64,000 bases of DNA. Source: Bombiscardovia apis. GTDB taxonomy: Bacteria > Actinomycetota > Actinomycetes > Actinomycetales > Bifidobacteriaceae. Location of the stretch: positions 1,674,001 through 1,738,000 of the forward strand of contig NZ_AP026800.1 of the NCBI RefSeq assembly GCF_033095945.1. Reading direction: 5' to 3'. The notes under the pieces were generated by a model that saw nothing but the letters and a program-made list of their open reading frames with translations, had not been told where the DNA came from and did not search any database. Shown here in pieces: positions 40,001 to 47,190 of this stretch; positions within the stretch are counted from its first letter, which is position 1, and the number at the start of each line of letters is the position of its first letter. The translations under genes were made by a program, and so were the position numbers.

Positions 40001-40465
40001 AGTAGCGAGAATCTGGTCAATTTCGCGGCTGGCAGCGCCTAAAGAACCGGCAGTTTGTATGGCCCGAGCCATGTGTACAGGCAGAACTCCCTGAGAGTGG
40101 CCCAGTAGCGCCAGCGGGCGAGAATCTGCCAATCGGTATCCCATCTGGTCCATGTCAATGAGGGCACCCAGCTGGGCGAGCGCAATGCCGGGCACCGAAG
40201 CGGAAGCGTCTGCCGCAGCACCCAGTTTTGCCGGATTGGCCTGATAGGAGAAGAGGTCGAGCGGGCGGCCGTTGGTGGCCAGCAGGTCCGCAGACACGGC
40301 GCTGAGCAGACGTGAAGCCGACTGCGCATGCTCCTTCAAGAGCCCTTCCATGTTCGGATCGCGCACCAAATCAGATAGAGCCGAGGTCCAGGGCGTGGAT
40401 TGACCAGCGAAGAGTAGGGCGTGGGGCTCCTGAGCGAGTCGGTCAATGAAGAGTGGGTTTGTCAT
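31019..40465 (-). CDS. fas: Type I multifunctional fatty acid synthase
   Basis: One 3148-residue chain carries all fatty acid elongation activities, as in bifidobacterial and mycobacterial FAS-I. The order follows the fungal beta+alpha plan: acetyl transferase (GHSQG, Ser124), enoyl reductase (PVLLAGMTPTTV, about 405), hot-dog dehydratase (LVHGMW, about 1255), malonyl/palmitoyl transferase (GHSLGEY, Ser1440), a Gln/Ala/Ser-rich linker (about 1720-1790), acyl-carrier domain (GVSSRRNQLL, modified Ser near 1848), ketoreductase (VAVVTGVSAHS, about 2159), and ketosynthase (VSACATAA with Cys2795, later KHDTSTNANDP and LTGHAKGG). No phosphopantetheine transferase domain is seen; AcpS at 8655 would do this. 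It lies 69 bases after the carboxylase gene, with AAAAAAGGAAATC before the ATG, so it ends a birA-acc-fas transcription unit. Confidence 0.97.
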   Translation of the reverse strand: MTNPLFIDRLAQEPHALLFAGQSTPWTSALSDLVRDPNMEGLLKEHAQSASRLLSAVSADLLATNGRPLDLFSYQANPAKLGAAADASASVPGIALAQLGALIDMDQMGYRLADSRPLALLGHSQGVLPVHMARAIQTAGSLGAASREIDQILATAMLIGAAGTRQLRRLGIHAQGQATPMLSVRGATAQQVEILVGRVNSPRGPISVAVTNSQRHLVLSGYPEDLAAFAIEAGKEAKRQAALRESKVRGGTPFAPVLEYLEVSLPFHSPLMQDAVEEATAWATSCGLDAERARLLADEVLVRPVDWAGQVSAVLAQSEPSKLWLVDFGPGETLGKLVGNLTQGTGVGVVEAGTNAQRAALSTLEGQPERSQNWANFKPALINTPAGQKISTAFSRLTGKPPVLLAGMTPTTVDPQIVAAAANAGYWAELAGGGQVTAEVFDKHMQELEHELEEGRTVEFNAMFMDRYLWNLQFGSQRIVSKKRESGAPIDGVVVSAGIPELDEAQELISQLNADGFPYVAFKPGTVDQIRQVVAIAKKVVPKPVMMQVEGGAAGGHHSWESLDDLLSTTYAQVRECENIILVAGGGIGTPERAADYISGSWSRAYGLPDMPVDAVMIGTAAMTAKEAHTSPEVKQALVATPGIDMTQRDPDPFAPIGERWVPSGESVGGVGSGLSHLHADIYELENASAACGRLLVRVMKHPEELETRRAEIITALSKTAKPYFGDLESMTYLQWAQRFAELACPWADDTYVDRFLHLLRRVEARVCSKETGEFESMFVGREDVREPEQALQRLSQAYPQAGDLKVTPADVAWFPVLVREYPKPMPFVPIIDNDLLRWWGQDQLWQSEDSRYSADSVRAIPGPISVAGITTVDEPVASILGRFEQVALNRVAQESGSAPAEAYSQLACARSAEEFIRRSPHVSWVGHLMDNPAYGTELGDRNYEIRSAGSEQGLERFDLDIHLDTFWDNDSDGGASKHAVRHIVVPLTVDPSTPGSFPVVDRQRLPQDVYAMLAATAGISNTAITGDQLTAMPAIEQIDDKVSYPFGVAHAAYTLSANLGFDHEAVTGAALPPSLMPSAIAPDALVGPAWPAIYTALGSVYVEGFPVIEGLLNAVHLDHLIELEVSEDELLAHTGERIVLSSWAENYQESASGRVVTIHVRHETQNGKVLANEVERFAIRGRAYSDQLPIPAPDFGGIEADRVDTPRRLLRKVTVTAPSDMTAFARTSGDFNPIHTSVRGAAISGLKAPLVHGMWLSATAQHAAQASDEKGNHYEIAGWTYNMYGMVQLGDKVEISVERVGKVNHGGLVLEVTCRIDGQLVSRGTSIARAPRAAYVYPGQGIQQQGMVLDERAKSAAARDTWERADALTRAKLGFSILAVVRDNPKTLTAKGVTYHHPEGLLNLTQFTQVALATVAFAQTSRLRESGSDIWPAYFAGHSLGEYNALSSFAGVIPLETTLELVFHRGSTMHSLIERDEQGRSNYRMGALRPNQFGLGDAEVRDYVASVAAECGEFLEIVNYNLAGQQYAVAGTIAGLEFLKRDSNRRAKEAGGKPAFMYVPGIDVPFHSSRLRKGVPEFRDTLDALLPEYIDYSRLEGRYIPNLVARPFEMTREFAASILEVVPSERIKAALDDPALWDSYATDKQKLGRLLLTELLSWQFASPVRWIETQALMFGSREQGGLGVEQLVEVGLGHSPTLANMAAKTLLLPDFRERQVSVYNLGRDEARVYLTDSDPIAAIEDDEPAQSAPAGQQADSAAATESAADSAQSAQSAQSAQTAQESAPAAAQAPVAAAPAPAAGAASGADVADIPFKASDAIAALLAYSAKLRTDQIGATDTTDTLTNGVSSRRNQLLMDISSELGVASVDGAAEASMVDLGALVNKVAPTYKPFGPVLSDIVRDRIKALFGPAGMKLKQVEDRVSNDWLLGPGWVAAVVAELVLGTREGASARGGDLAQLPTQPVSSAAAAKALIDQAVQNVAQAHGVSVALPSAGGAAGGSVVDSAALDAFAAKVTGSQGLLASTARYVLDQLGLKPPVSVPGSDEDAAVVAAVDAELGSDWPQQVEPEFDERRAVLFDDRWATAREDLARIYFEGSDASKSAHFLGAGADVQAQALWYERKAQAEGKAELAQTYDRIAAEAGQSAASSQSASRFASDVAVVTGVSAHSIAGSLVAGLLEGGATVVAVFHTFNQKTVQWAKGLYRQHAVAGAKLWIVPANLSSFRDVDALVDWVGSVQKKTTGASTTILKPALEPSILLPFAAPPMHGTMADSGRLFESQARLMLWGLERMIAGFSQISADTDVDHKLHVVLPGSPNRGTFGGDGAYGEIKAAMDAIVNRAQSETDWSGRVTFAHPLIGWVRGTGLMGGNDPLVKAVESQGVRTYSTEEMAGQLLDLCSAQARSQAAKAPISADLTGGLGSAPIDLRALKAQAAQDAEAENAQASGAQASGVSVEGAVQSAVESAAESAAGQNAASSERLLKALPTPHVPAQPKVDLALWEGVTTRPEDQIVIVSIGEMGPWGSGRTRFEAELGIDSSGQVDLSAAAVLELAWNMGLIEWQDSPKPGWYDADGNLVPEEDIAERYQAEVVARSGIRPFEEGMGSDYKDGTDEEEVDVFLDHDVTFSVPSADMAQEYVKLDPDHTSVAQDEESGEWNVTRQAGSKIRVPRRATMTRTVGGQFPKGFDPVKWGIPASMVGDVDPIALWNIVTTVDAYLSAGFTPAEILQAVHPSKVASTQGTGFGGMASMRKLYLDRYLGREIPTDILQEALPNVVAAHVMQSYIGGYGNMVQPVSACATAAVSLEEGADKIALGKADFVVTGAIDDIGVESVIGFGNMNATANSGEMYAKGIAPRFFSRANDRRRGGFLESQGGGTILLTRGDIALKMGLPVAGVVGYIHSFADGAHTSIPAPGLGALAAGMGGKDSDLVRSLAALGVAPDEIAVVSKHDTSTNANDPNESELHNSLARAIGRAEGNPLYVISQKTLTGHAKGGACIFQVNGLTQLFRSGVIPANAALDCVDPALRRDDHMVWLEQPLHVGTVKAGLVTSLGFGHVSGIGAIVNPGAFEAAVAKSAGSAALEEWRTRANARLAAGQRRLQEGRMGRAALYEPIDNRRFHEDTPAYSAHEVEKSMLLNPNARLSPSGYFEV

Positions 40466-40534
40466 GATTTCCTTTTTTCTCGAATCTAACTGTTCTGGTC
40501 TGGTTTGCTAAGCGTTTCTATGGTTTACCAGCCA

Positions 40535-42166
40535 TCACAAGGGCTGATTTCCGTGGTGTTTGTCCACTAATCGCTTCCTGCGCTTGGAGGCGAGGGTGCG
40601 CAAAGCGTCGACGATGGACTCGCGGGTCTGGTCGGGGTCGATCATGGCGTCTATCTCGCCCATTTCCAGCGAAAGATTGGCGTTGACGGTACTGCTCTCA
40701 TAATCGGCCACCAGCTGCGAGCGCAGAGCGTCTACATCTTGGCCTGCCTCCTTGGCTTTTTGCAGGTCGCGCCGGTGGATAATATTGACGGCTCCCTGAG
40801 CACCTAGCACGGCAATTTGCGAGGTGGGCCAAGCGAAATTGATGTCTGCGCCAATCGACTTTGACCCCATCACAATGTAGGAACCGCCGAAAGCCTTGCG
40901 CAAGACCACCGTCACCAGCGGCACTTGAGCGTTGGCATAGGCGTATATGACCTTGGCTCCGCGGCGAATAATGCCCGCGTGCTCCTGATCCGAACCAGGC
41001 TTGTAGCCGGGCGTATCTACCAAAGTGATTACTGGCAGGTTGAAGGCATCGCACAGGCGCACGAACCGGGCCACTTTTTCGGAAGAGTCTACGTCCAAAC
41101 TGCCCGCATTTACTAGCGGCTGATTGGCTACTATGCCCACCGGATGCCCCTCCAAGCAGGCAAAACCAACCACTGCTGAAGGGGCAAACAGCTCGTGGAC
41201 TTGCACAAATTCGCCGTAATCGGCAATGTTGCGCACCACGTCGAGCACGTCGTAAGGCTGGCGGTCGCTCTCGGGCACCACGCTCACCAAGCGCTTAGCA
41301 GCCTCGCGCTCAGCATGGCCGGAAGCATAGGCGTAAGTGGGCGCATCCTCGTTAGCATTGGCAGGCAAATAAGCCAGCACCGTGCGCGCGTAGTCGATAG
41401 CATCAGCCTCGTCCGCGCCCAAATAGTGGGCCACGCCCGAGGTGGAGGAGTGCACTTGGCCGCCGCCCAGCCCGTCCATGCTAATCACCTCGCCTGTTGC
41501 CGCCTTCACCACGTCGGGGCCGGTGACGAACATGTTGGAGTTTTCGCGGGTCATAATAATAAGGTCAGTCAGCGCTGGGCAGTAGACCGCTCCCCCGGCG
41601 CAAGGCCCTAGAATTAGGGAAATCTGCGGCACAAAGCCTGAGGCTTGGCAGGTTTTGCGGAAGATGTGCCCGTACTGGGTAAGCGCCGCCACGCCCTCTT
41701 GAATGCGTGCGCCGCCCGAGTCAATCAGGGCCACTATCGGCACCCTAATCTCCATAGCCAAGTCCATGAGACGGCAGATTTTTTGCCCTTCTGCCTGCCC
41801 TAGTGTGCCGCCGCGCACCGAAAAGTCTTGCGCGTAAACGGCCACTTTACGCCCGTAGACCTGCCCGAAACCGGTGATAACCGCCGAACCAGCTTTGCCG
41901 CCTGCGATGTCGCCGCCTGCGAAACGGCCGACTTCTTCGAAGGTGTCCGAGTCAAAGAGCAGGTCGAGGCGCTCTCGGGCGGTGTGCTTGCCCTTGGCGT
42001 GCTGGCGGTCGCGGGCCCGCTCTTCGGCTTCTTTAGCGAGGCTGGCTGCTCGGGCTATGGCCTGCCGCACGGGCTGCTTGTTCTCGGAAGCAGGCTCAGC
42101 TGCGCCCGGCGCTTGCGTCTTGGGAGTAGGGTTAACGGTTCTTACCGCTGCCGCACTTGCTCTCAT
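40535..42166 (-). CDS. accD: Acyl-CoA carboxylase carboxyltransferase (beta) subunit
   Basis: A 543-residue carboxyltransferase of the propionyl/acetyl-CoA carboxylase type. It moves the carboxyl group from biotin to acetyl-CoA to make malonyl-CoA for the neighbouring FAS. Diagnostic stretches are KHTARERLDLLFD, IDSGGARIQEG (N-terminal half, acyl-CoA oxyanion site), GPCAGGAVYCPAL, GFACLEGHPVGIVANQP and the C-terminal GAQGAVNIIHRRDL plus DPDQTRESIVDAL. About 40 extra Ala/Pro/Gln-rich residues precede the conserved region. It starts by an ATGA overlap with the biotin carboxylase gene. Because family members vary in acyl-CoA preference, acetyl-CoA is inferred from position next to fas. Confidence 0.93.
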   Translation of the reverse strand: MRASAAAVRTVNPTPKTQAPGAAEPASENKQPVRQAIARAASLAKEAEERARDRQHAKGKHTARERLDLLFDSDTFEEVGRFAGGDIAGGKAGSAVITGFGQVYGRKVAVYAQDFSVRGGTLGQAEGQKICRLMDLAMEIRVPIVALIDSGGARIQEGVAALTQYGHIFRKTCQASGFVPQISLILGPCAGGAVYCPALTDLIIMTRENSNMFVTGPDVVKAATGEVISMDGLGGGQVHSSTSGVAHYLGADEADAIDYARTVLAYLPANANEDAPTYAYASGHAEREAAKRLVSVVPESDRQPYDVLDVVRNIADYGEFVQVHELFAPSAVVGFACLEGHPVGIVANQPLVNAGSLDVDSSEKVARFVRLCDAFNLPVITLVDTPGYKPGSDQEHAGIIRRGAKVIYAYANAQVPLVTVVLRKAFGGSYIVMGSKSIGADINFAWPTSQIAVLGAQGAVNIIHRRDLQKAKEAGQDVDALRSQLVADYESSTVNANLSLEMGEIDAMIDPDQTRESIVDALRTLASKRRKRLVDKHHGNQPL

Positions 42167-44121
42167 TGCTGCCCTCCTTGCTGCTCATCATTCGCGCCGG
42201 CCTCGCCGCTTTTGCCCGCCTGCGCTTGCTTGCCCGATTCTCTCGATTCAGCCGACTTACCCGACTCTGCGCCCGCACCACGCTCCTTGTTGCCACTGTG
42301 CAAGTCGAGCTCCACCAAGGTTTGGCCAGGATCTACACCGTCGGCGACCCCTACGTTTATCTTGCGTACCCGCCCCTTGGCCGGAGCGTACACATAGTTT
42401 TCCATCTTCATCGATTCGAGCACCACCAGCAGGTCGCCCTTGTCGACTTCCTGCCCTTGAGCCACCTGAATACGGGTCACGACCGCCTGCATGGTGGCCA
42501 CAATCACGCCAGAGCGGGCCGCATCCTCACCCTCGTTGCGACTGCGCCTGTCCTTCATTCCCTGCCCACGCAAGGGTTGCTGCAAACGCAAGTTCGCCCT
42601 ACTGCCGCCGTTTCCGCTGGCTCGCGCCGCCACGCCGACCGCGCCCGCAATCATCGATTGGGGTAGGGTGAGCGTCACGCGCTTGTTATCAACCTCAATA
42701 TTGAAGGTCTCAACTGGCTCTTCCTCTTCTTCTGCCCCACTCACCGAAGCTGGCTGGCCCGCCTTGACTGCTTGCGGCTCCATAGTGAGATAGTTGCGCT
42801 CCACCCATTTGGTTGAAATATCAAAGGAATGGCCGTGCTCGGCAGTAAATTCCGGGTTGGCGAATATCTGTTTGAAAAGGCTAATTGGCGTGGGCACACC
42901 CTCCACGCTTATCTCTTTCAAAGCCCGGCGCACGCGAGCCACGGCGGCCTCGCGGGTCTGTGCGCTCACAATGAGCTTGCCCATCATCGAATCGTCTCGC
43001 GGAGAGACCGTATTGCCTACGTCCACGCCCGAATCGATGCGAATACCAGGGCCGGAGGGCCAGTGCAGGGCTTCAATCGTGCCCGAGCTGGGAGTCAGAT
43101 TCGTAGCCGGATCCTCGGAGGTAATACGTAGCTCGAAGGAGTGCCCACGCGGTGCGGGAGCTGGGGTGAGCGGCCCTCCCGAAGCGATGACCAGCTGCTC
43201 GCGCACCAAGTCCAGTCCACTCACTTCCTCGCTGACCGTGTGCTCCACTTGCAAGCGCGGGTTGACCTCTAAAAAGTAGATTTTCTCTAGCGGAGTCACC
43301 AAAAATTCGCAGGTACCCAATCCCACGTAGCCCACCGCTTCGAAGAGCCTGCGCGAGTACTCCTCCAACTTGGAGGCCACCACATACGACAGATAGGGCG
43401 CGGGGGCTTCCTCTACCAGCTTTTGGTTGCGGCGCTGGAGGGAGCAGTCGCGGGTGGAGTAGACCGTGAAGGAGCCGTTGCGGTCGCGGCCAGACTGCGT
43501 TTCCACATGCCGGGCCCTATCCACAAACTTCTCGATGAAATAGTCGCCCAAATCCCCGCCCTGCAAGGCATCGTGGTTCATGTAAAAGGTGCGCAGCTCG
43601 TCGTCGTCGTGAATGAGCGTAATGCCTCGCCCGCCGCCACCGTCCGCCTTCTTCATCATGACCGGATAGCCCGCGCTCTGAGCAAAGTCGAGCAGGGTAC
43701 GAATGTCGGTCACGGGCTCGCTAATGCCCGGAACGGTAGGCACTTTGGCGCGCTCAGCCACTTTGCAGGCTTGTATCTTATCGCCCAAATCGACCAAGAC
43801 TTGAGCCGAAGGCCCCACCCAAGCAATGCCCACTTCGGCTACTTTACGGGCAAAAGAGGGCACTTCGGAGAGGAAACCATAGCCAGGATGGACCGCGTCA
43901 GCCCCCGAACGCTTGACAAGGTCGAGGATGGCATCTTCGTTCAAATAGGTCTGATTGTTGGTTTCACCGGGAAGCAGGTATGCCTCGTCGGCCATACGCA
44001 CGTAGGCAGCGTCGCGGTCCTGATTGGCATAGACGGCAACGGTAGCGATGCCCATTTCTTGGGCCGTACGCACCACGCGCAGCGCAATCTCGCCCCTATT
44101 CGCAATAAGCAGCTTCTTCAT
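42163..44121 (-). CDS. accC: Acyl-CoA carboxylase alpha subunit (biotin carboxylase plus BCCP)
   Basis: About 652 residues from the ATG at 44121, chosen because GGGAGG lies five bases upstream; the frame continues to a TTG at 44139. Biotin carboxylase occupies residues 1-450: KKLLIANRGEIALRV, the ATP-grasp loop KADGGGGRGITLI, FLEVNPRLQVEHTVSE and RITSEDP. After a Gly/Arg-rich linker, the biotinyl domain has LESMKMENY with Lys572 as the biotinylation site. A further ~60 charged residues (Lys/Glu/Gly/Ser) trail the domain, an unusual tail. BirA directly upstream is the matching biotinylating enzyme. Together with accD it forms the malonyl-CoA-producing enzyme. Confidence 0.94.
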   Translation of the reverse strand: MKKLLIANRGEIALRVVRTAQEMGIATVAVYANQDRDAAYVRMADEAYLLPGETNNQTYLNEDAILDLVKRSGADAVHPGYGFLSEVPSFARKVAEVGIAWVGPSAQVLVDLGDKIQACKVAERAKVPTVPGISEPVTDIRTLLDFAQSAGYPVMMKKADGGGGRGITLIHDDDELRTFYMNHDALQGGDLGDYFIEKFVDRARHVETQSGRDRNGSFTVYSTRDCSLQRRNQKLVEEAPAPYLSYVVASKLEEYSRRLFEAVGYVGLGTCEFLVTPLEKIYFLEVNPRLQVEHTVSEEVSGLDLVREQLVIASGGPLTPAPAPRGHSFELRITSEDPATNLTPSSGTIEALHWPSGPGIRIDSGVDVGNTVSPRDDSMMGKLIVSAQTREAAVARVRRALKEISVEGVPTPISLFKQIFANPEFTAEHGHSFDISTKWVERNYLTMEPQAVKAGQPASVSGAEEEEEPVETFNIEVDNKRVTLTLPQSMIAGAVGVAARASGNGGSRANLRLQQPLRGQGMKDRRSRNEGEDAARSGVIVATMQAVVTRIQVAQGQEVDKGDLLVVLESMKMENYVYAPAKGRVRKINVGVADGVDPGQTLVELDLHSGNKERGAGAESGKSAESRESGKQAQAGKSGEAGANDEQQGGQQ

Positions 44122-44218
44122 GGAACCTCCCGCAGTCAACCATTTGTATAACGTTTCTTGGGCTTATTTTTGAGGGTTAACCGCCCACCCCACCCGCGCC
44201 GGGATCAAAGCAAGCACC

Positions 44219-45223
44219 CTACGTTTGCTTCATATCCGAACCTTGGGTAGGCAAACTCGGCAGCACGCCCACATCCGCAGTAGACACCGAGACCCGCTCG
44301 CCGCTGCCATCTTCAACCAGCAGCGTGGCATCCGCCGCAATCTGCACGGCCGTACCCTTCAAGTTCGGCCCAGCAACCGGGCGCACTTCCACCGGCTTGC
44401 CCAAAGTCCAAGACCGCTCAACCACGCGCTCATGCAAATCGCAAAAGGCCTGCTGCGCCTCATCCCCGCTCTGAGCAAGCGCAGTCAACTCCCGGCTAAT
44501 ATGCTCGCTTACGCTTACTGCCAGCTGGTTTCTTAAGGATTCATACCCAGACAGCGGCCAATAGTGATATTGCAAAGAAGTTGACTCAGCAGTCGGCAGC
44601 GAATCGGCAGGAACGAAAAGGTTCAGCCCTACTCCCGCCACAAGTACGGACCACTGCGGCCCCACCGGCAGCGCCTCGCAGAGCACGCCAGCCAGCTTGC
44701 GACCCGAGCAGAATAAGTCATTGGGCCACTTCAACCGCAAGGCTTGGTCAAAGCGCTTTCCGGTCAGGTTGCGAGCGCCGCAAGCGGTCAAAGTCTGCTC
44801 AAGTCCGCCTGCAACAGCCATGCCCACAGCCATCGGAAGCCAGCCAGCAGTGGGCCCGGTAAGCAAGTCAGTCGGCACCGCAACCGCCCAAGACGCCAGG
44901 AAGGACTGCCCAGATTGGTTGTACCAAACGCGGTCTAAGCGCCCCCGGCAGCGAGTCTGCTGGTCAGCAATTGCTAGAGCGAGGGGAAGAACTGGCGGCG
45001 CACCTACACCTACTTGGTTGGGCTCTTGCAAGGACTGCCAGCCCGGCTCTAAGCCCAGTTGGCGCAGGCGCTCGCGGGCATCATCGCCCGGCAAAGCAGC
45101 AAGCGTGCGCGCAAGGTAAGTATTGGTGGAATCCACGCTTTCCATAAGGCGCAATGAGCTGAGCGCGGGTGTCGATATGCCCCACGCCCCCTCCTGATTC
45201 ACCTCTTGCGCTTGTTGGTTCAC
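44219..45223 (-). CDS. birA: Biotin--[acetyl-CoA-carboxylase] ligase
   Basis: The 334-residue protein attaches biotin to the BCCP lysine of the gene product just downstream. Visible motifs are VDSTNTYL, CRGRLDRVWYNQSGQSFLASW (biotinoyl-AMP loop), LKWPNDLFCSGRKLAGVLCE (catalytic Lys/Asp) and VLVAGVGLNLF. There is no N-terminal DNA-binding domain, so it is a pure ligase rather than an E. coli-type BirA repressor. The C-terminal SH3-like cap is present (KGTAVQIAADATLLVEDGSGERVSVSTADV). It is the probable first gene of the birA-acc-fas unit and is divergent from the FasR-like gene. Confidence 0.92.
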   Translation of the reverse strand: MNQQAQEVNQEGAWGISTPALSSLRLMESVDSTNTYLARTLAALPGDDARERLRQLGLEPGWQSLQEPNQVGVGAPPVLPLALAIADQQTRCRGRLDRVWYNQSGQSFLASWAVAVPTDLLTGPTAGWLPMAVGMAVAGGLEQTLTACGARNLTGKRFDQALRLKWPNDLFCSGRKLAGVLCEALPVGPQWSVLVAGVGLNLFVPADSLPTAESTSLQYHYWPLSGYESLRNQLAVSVSEHISRELTALAQSGDEAQQAFCDLHERVVERSWTLGKPVEVRPVAGPNLKGTAVQIAADATLLVEDGSGERVSVSTADVGVLPSLPTQGSDMKQT

Positions 45224-45369
45224 AAGTCACCAACCTAATCAGCTGGAGCGCTGCCCAAAAGCCAGCCAGCTACAAAACCGGCCGGCATGTTTTGTATATT
45301 CCCACAAATTCGGTTCCACCTTTTGGTCAATTCTTTACCTCTTCCAGCGAAGGTGGCTATGCTAAGGGC

Positions 45370-46788
45370 ATGGGTAAATCTGGGGCATCACCGAGCCGCT
45401 CGAATAGTCGCAAACCGGCTAAGAGCAAGAGCCGGGGCGGTAGCGGTTCTGTGGTCGAGCACAACTTGTGGCATGTCTTGCAATGGCATACTAAGGCCAA
45501 AAACAGCACCGCTGACAGTACTAGCATGCTGGGCGAAAGCACCCATCGCAATCTGCCCAAGCGCGATGCCCCCAGCCAGCAGCCCTTGCCCGCTCCGGTC
45601 CAGCAGATTTTGCAGCAGGCGCAGGAGCATCTGAGCGAAACCCTGCCTTGGTACCAATCCTTGGCAGACGACGACAAGGCTACGCTCAACGTTGTTATTG
45701 AGACGGCAGTAGCGAATTTTGTCTCTTGGCTCGACGAGTTGGAGGCCAACTCGGCCGCCGAAGACGCGCCCCGCCCCTCTCTCGACCACATTTTCTTTAT
45801 TGCACCGCTCGAATTCACGCAAGTAGTGAGCCTGCGCCAAACCCTCGACGTGACGCGCGTAATTGTGGACCTGCTCGAAGGCAATGTTGCCACCTTCGCC
45901 AAGCCGGGCCGCGAGCGCCAAACCCTCGACGCTATCTTGTATTACGCGCGCGAAGTGGCCTTCTCCGCTGCCGCGATTTATGCGGACACCGCCGAGATGC
46001 GCGAAAACTGGAACGTGCGCACCGAGACTTTCGCCATGGAGAGCCTGGCTCAGGGCACGGCAGATAGCAAAGTCGCCTCGCAAATGGCAGTTTTAGGATG
46101 GCCTAACACATACTCCTGCTTTGCATTAGTGGGCAAACTCAGCCGCAGCGGCAAGCTCAGCTCCTCCGCTATCGCCAGCCGCATCCGCCGCAAGGTGCAG
46201 TCTACCGGCGGCCAGTGCTTGGTTTCAGACCACAACGATTTAACTATCGTGCTGGTAAACCCGCGAGATCAAAGCAGCCCCGAAGAAGCAAGCATCGGCC
46301 TCCTCCACTTCTTCTCCCAAAGCGCGCCCGTCTGCTTAGGCCCCCTGCGCCAAAATGTGGAAGGAGCAGCCGAAACAATCCAAGCCGCACTCACCACTTA
46401 CCAAGTGGCACCAGCTGCCGAAGATGCTACTTTCGCCGGTGGAGCGATGCGCCCCCTGCATGCCGACGACGTATTGCCCGAGCGAGCGTTAGTGGGCGAC
46501 CAGTTCGCCGTTGACCAGCTCTACCGCGAAGCCTACTTGCGCCTCAAGCAGGGCGACCCGCACGGCATCATGCTCGCCACCTTAAGCGCCTTCCTCACCT
46601 GCGGCCGCTCCCTAGAACTGACCGCCAACAAGCTGAGCGTGCACCCCAACACCGTGCGCTACCGCCTCAAGCGCTCCATCGAAGTAACCAACTGGGATCC
46701 CACCAACCCCCGAGAAGCCTTCACCCTACAAATAGCCCTAAAACTAGGCCAAATCCGAGACATCAGCGGCAGTGACGCAGACGAATAA
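45370..46788 (+). CDS. PucR-type regulator next to fas (FasR-like)
   Basis: About 472 residues from ATG 45370 (AAGGGC upstream); the frame is open to 45169 but that stretch overlaps the start of birA. The C-terminal ~60 residues are a PucR helix-turn-helix: LRLKQGDPHGIMLATLSAFLTCGRSLELTANKLSVHPNTVRYRLKR. Ahead of it lies a GGDEF-like/CdaR-type middle domain, and a basic N-terminus rich in Lys/Arg/Ser. In streptomycetes a PucR-like FasR activates fatty acid synthesis genes; here the divergent position next to birA-acc-fas points to the same role. That role is inferred from context, not from conserved effector residues. Confidence 0.82.
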   Translation: MGKSGASPSRSNSRKPAKSKSRGGSGSVVEHNLWHVLQWHTKAKNSTADSTSMLGESTHRNLPKRDAPSQQPLPAPVQQILQQAQEHLSETLPWYQSLADDDKATLNVVIETAVANFVSWLDELEANSAAEDAPRPSLDHIFFIAPLEFTQVVSLRQTLDVTRVIVDLLEGNVATFAKPGRERQTLDAILYYAREVAFSAAAIYADTAEMRENWNVRTETFAMESLAQGTADSKVASQMAVLGWPNTYSCFALVGKLSRSGKLSSSAIASRIRRKVQSTGGQCLVSDHNDLTIVLVNPRDQSSPEEASIGLLHFFSQSAPVCLGPLRQNVEGAAETIQAALTTYQVAPAAEDATFAGGAMRPLHADDVLPERALVGDQFAVDQLYREAYLRLKQGDPHGIMLATLSAFLTCGRSLELTANKLSVHPNTVRYRLKRSIEVTNWDPTNPREAFTLQIALKLGQIRDISGSDADE

Positions 46789-47031
46789 AAGTCTTGCAAT
46801 TGCCTTGGTTTGCTTCCCAAAAGTACGGTTTACACCGATCCACAGAACTGCATGGCAACGCCATCAGCTAAGAATCGGAAGCTAAGCAAAGGAAACTACG
46901 CATGCGTCAGCTGGGTGTGAGACACGTCGAACGGGCATACTGGGCAACGCTTTTGGGGTATTTGCTGGTTGTGAATTGTGGTGATTTGCACGGTTGTAGT
47001 TTTGGGGGGAGGTGGGGGGATGAGCGGATGG

Positions 47032-47190
47032 TAGGATAAGGTCTTAAAGCGTGCAATGAGTGGTTTTGCGAGTGTGGGTTGGGAAACTTGCAAAAGTGCC
47101 GCGCCTTATTGGGCTACGCACAGCGCAAATGTATGAGATTTGATAGGCCGGGCACTACGCAGCGCTCACAGGCCTTGCGGAGGGGTTTTT
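47032..47190 (+). promoter_or_regulatory. Promoter and leader of surface-protein gene 6
   Basis: TAGGAT (47032-47037) is the likely -10. The leader has TTTTGC (47064-47069) pairing with GCAAAA (47090-47095) around the core GGTTGGGAAACT (47077-47088). The region down to the ATG (GGCCTTGCGGAGGGGTT) is nearly identical to that of gene 1. The stretch 46789-47031 contains no gene; it shares TACGGTTT-type segments with 9170-9250. Confidence 0.55.

Noticed and set aside
44122..44218. A separate strong promoter between birA and accC
   Set aside because: TATACA-like bases are present but no convincing -35 at proper distance; the gap is too small and ambiguous to annotate.
45169..45370. Longer start for the FasR-like gene
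   Set aside because: The first 67 codons overlap the birA start region, have no ribosome site and no regulator-like sequence; ATG 45370 has AAGGGC upstream.
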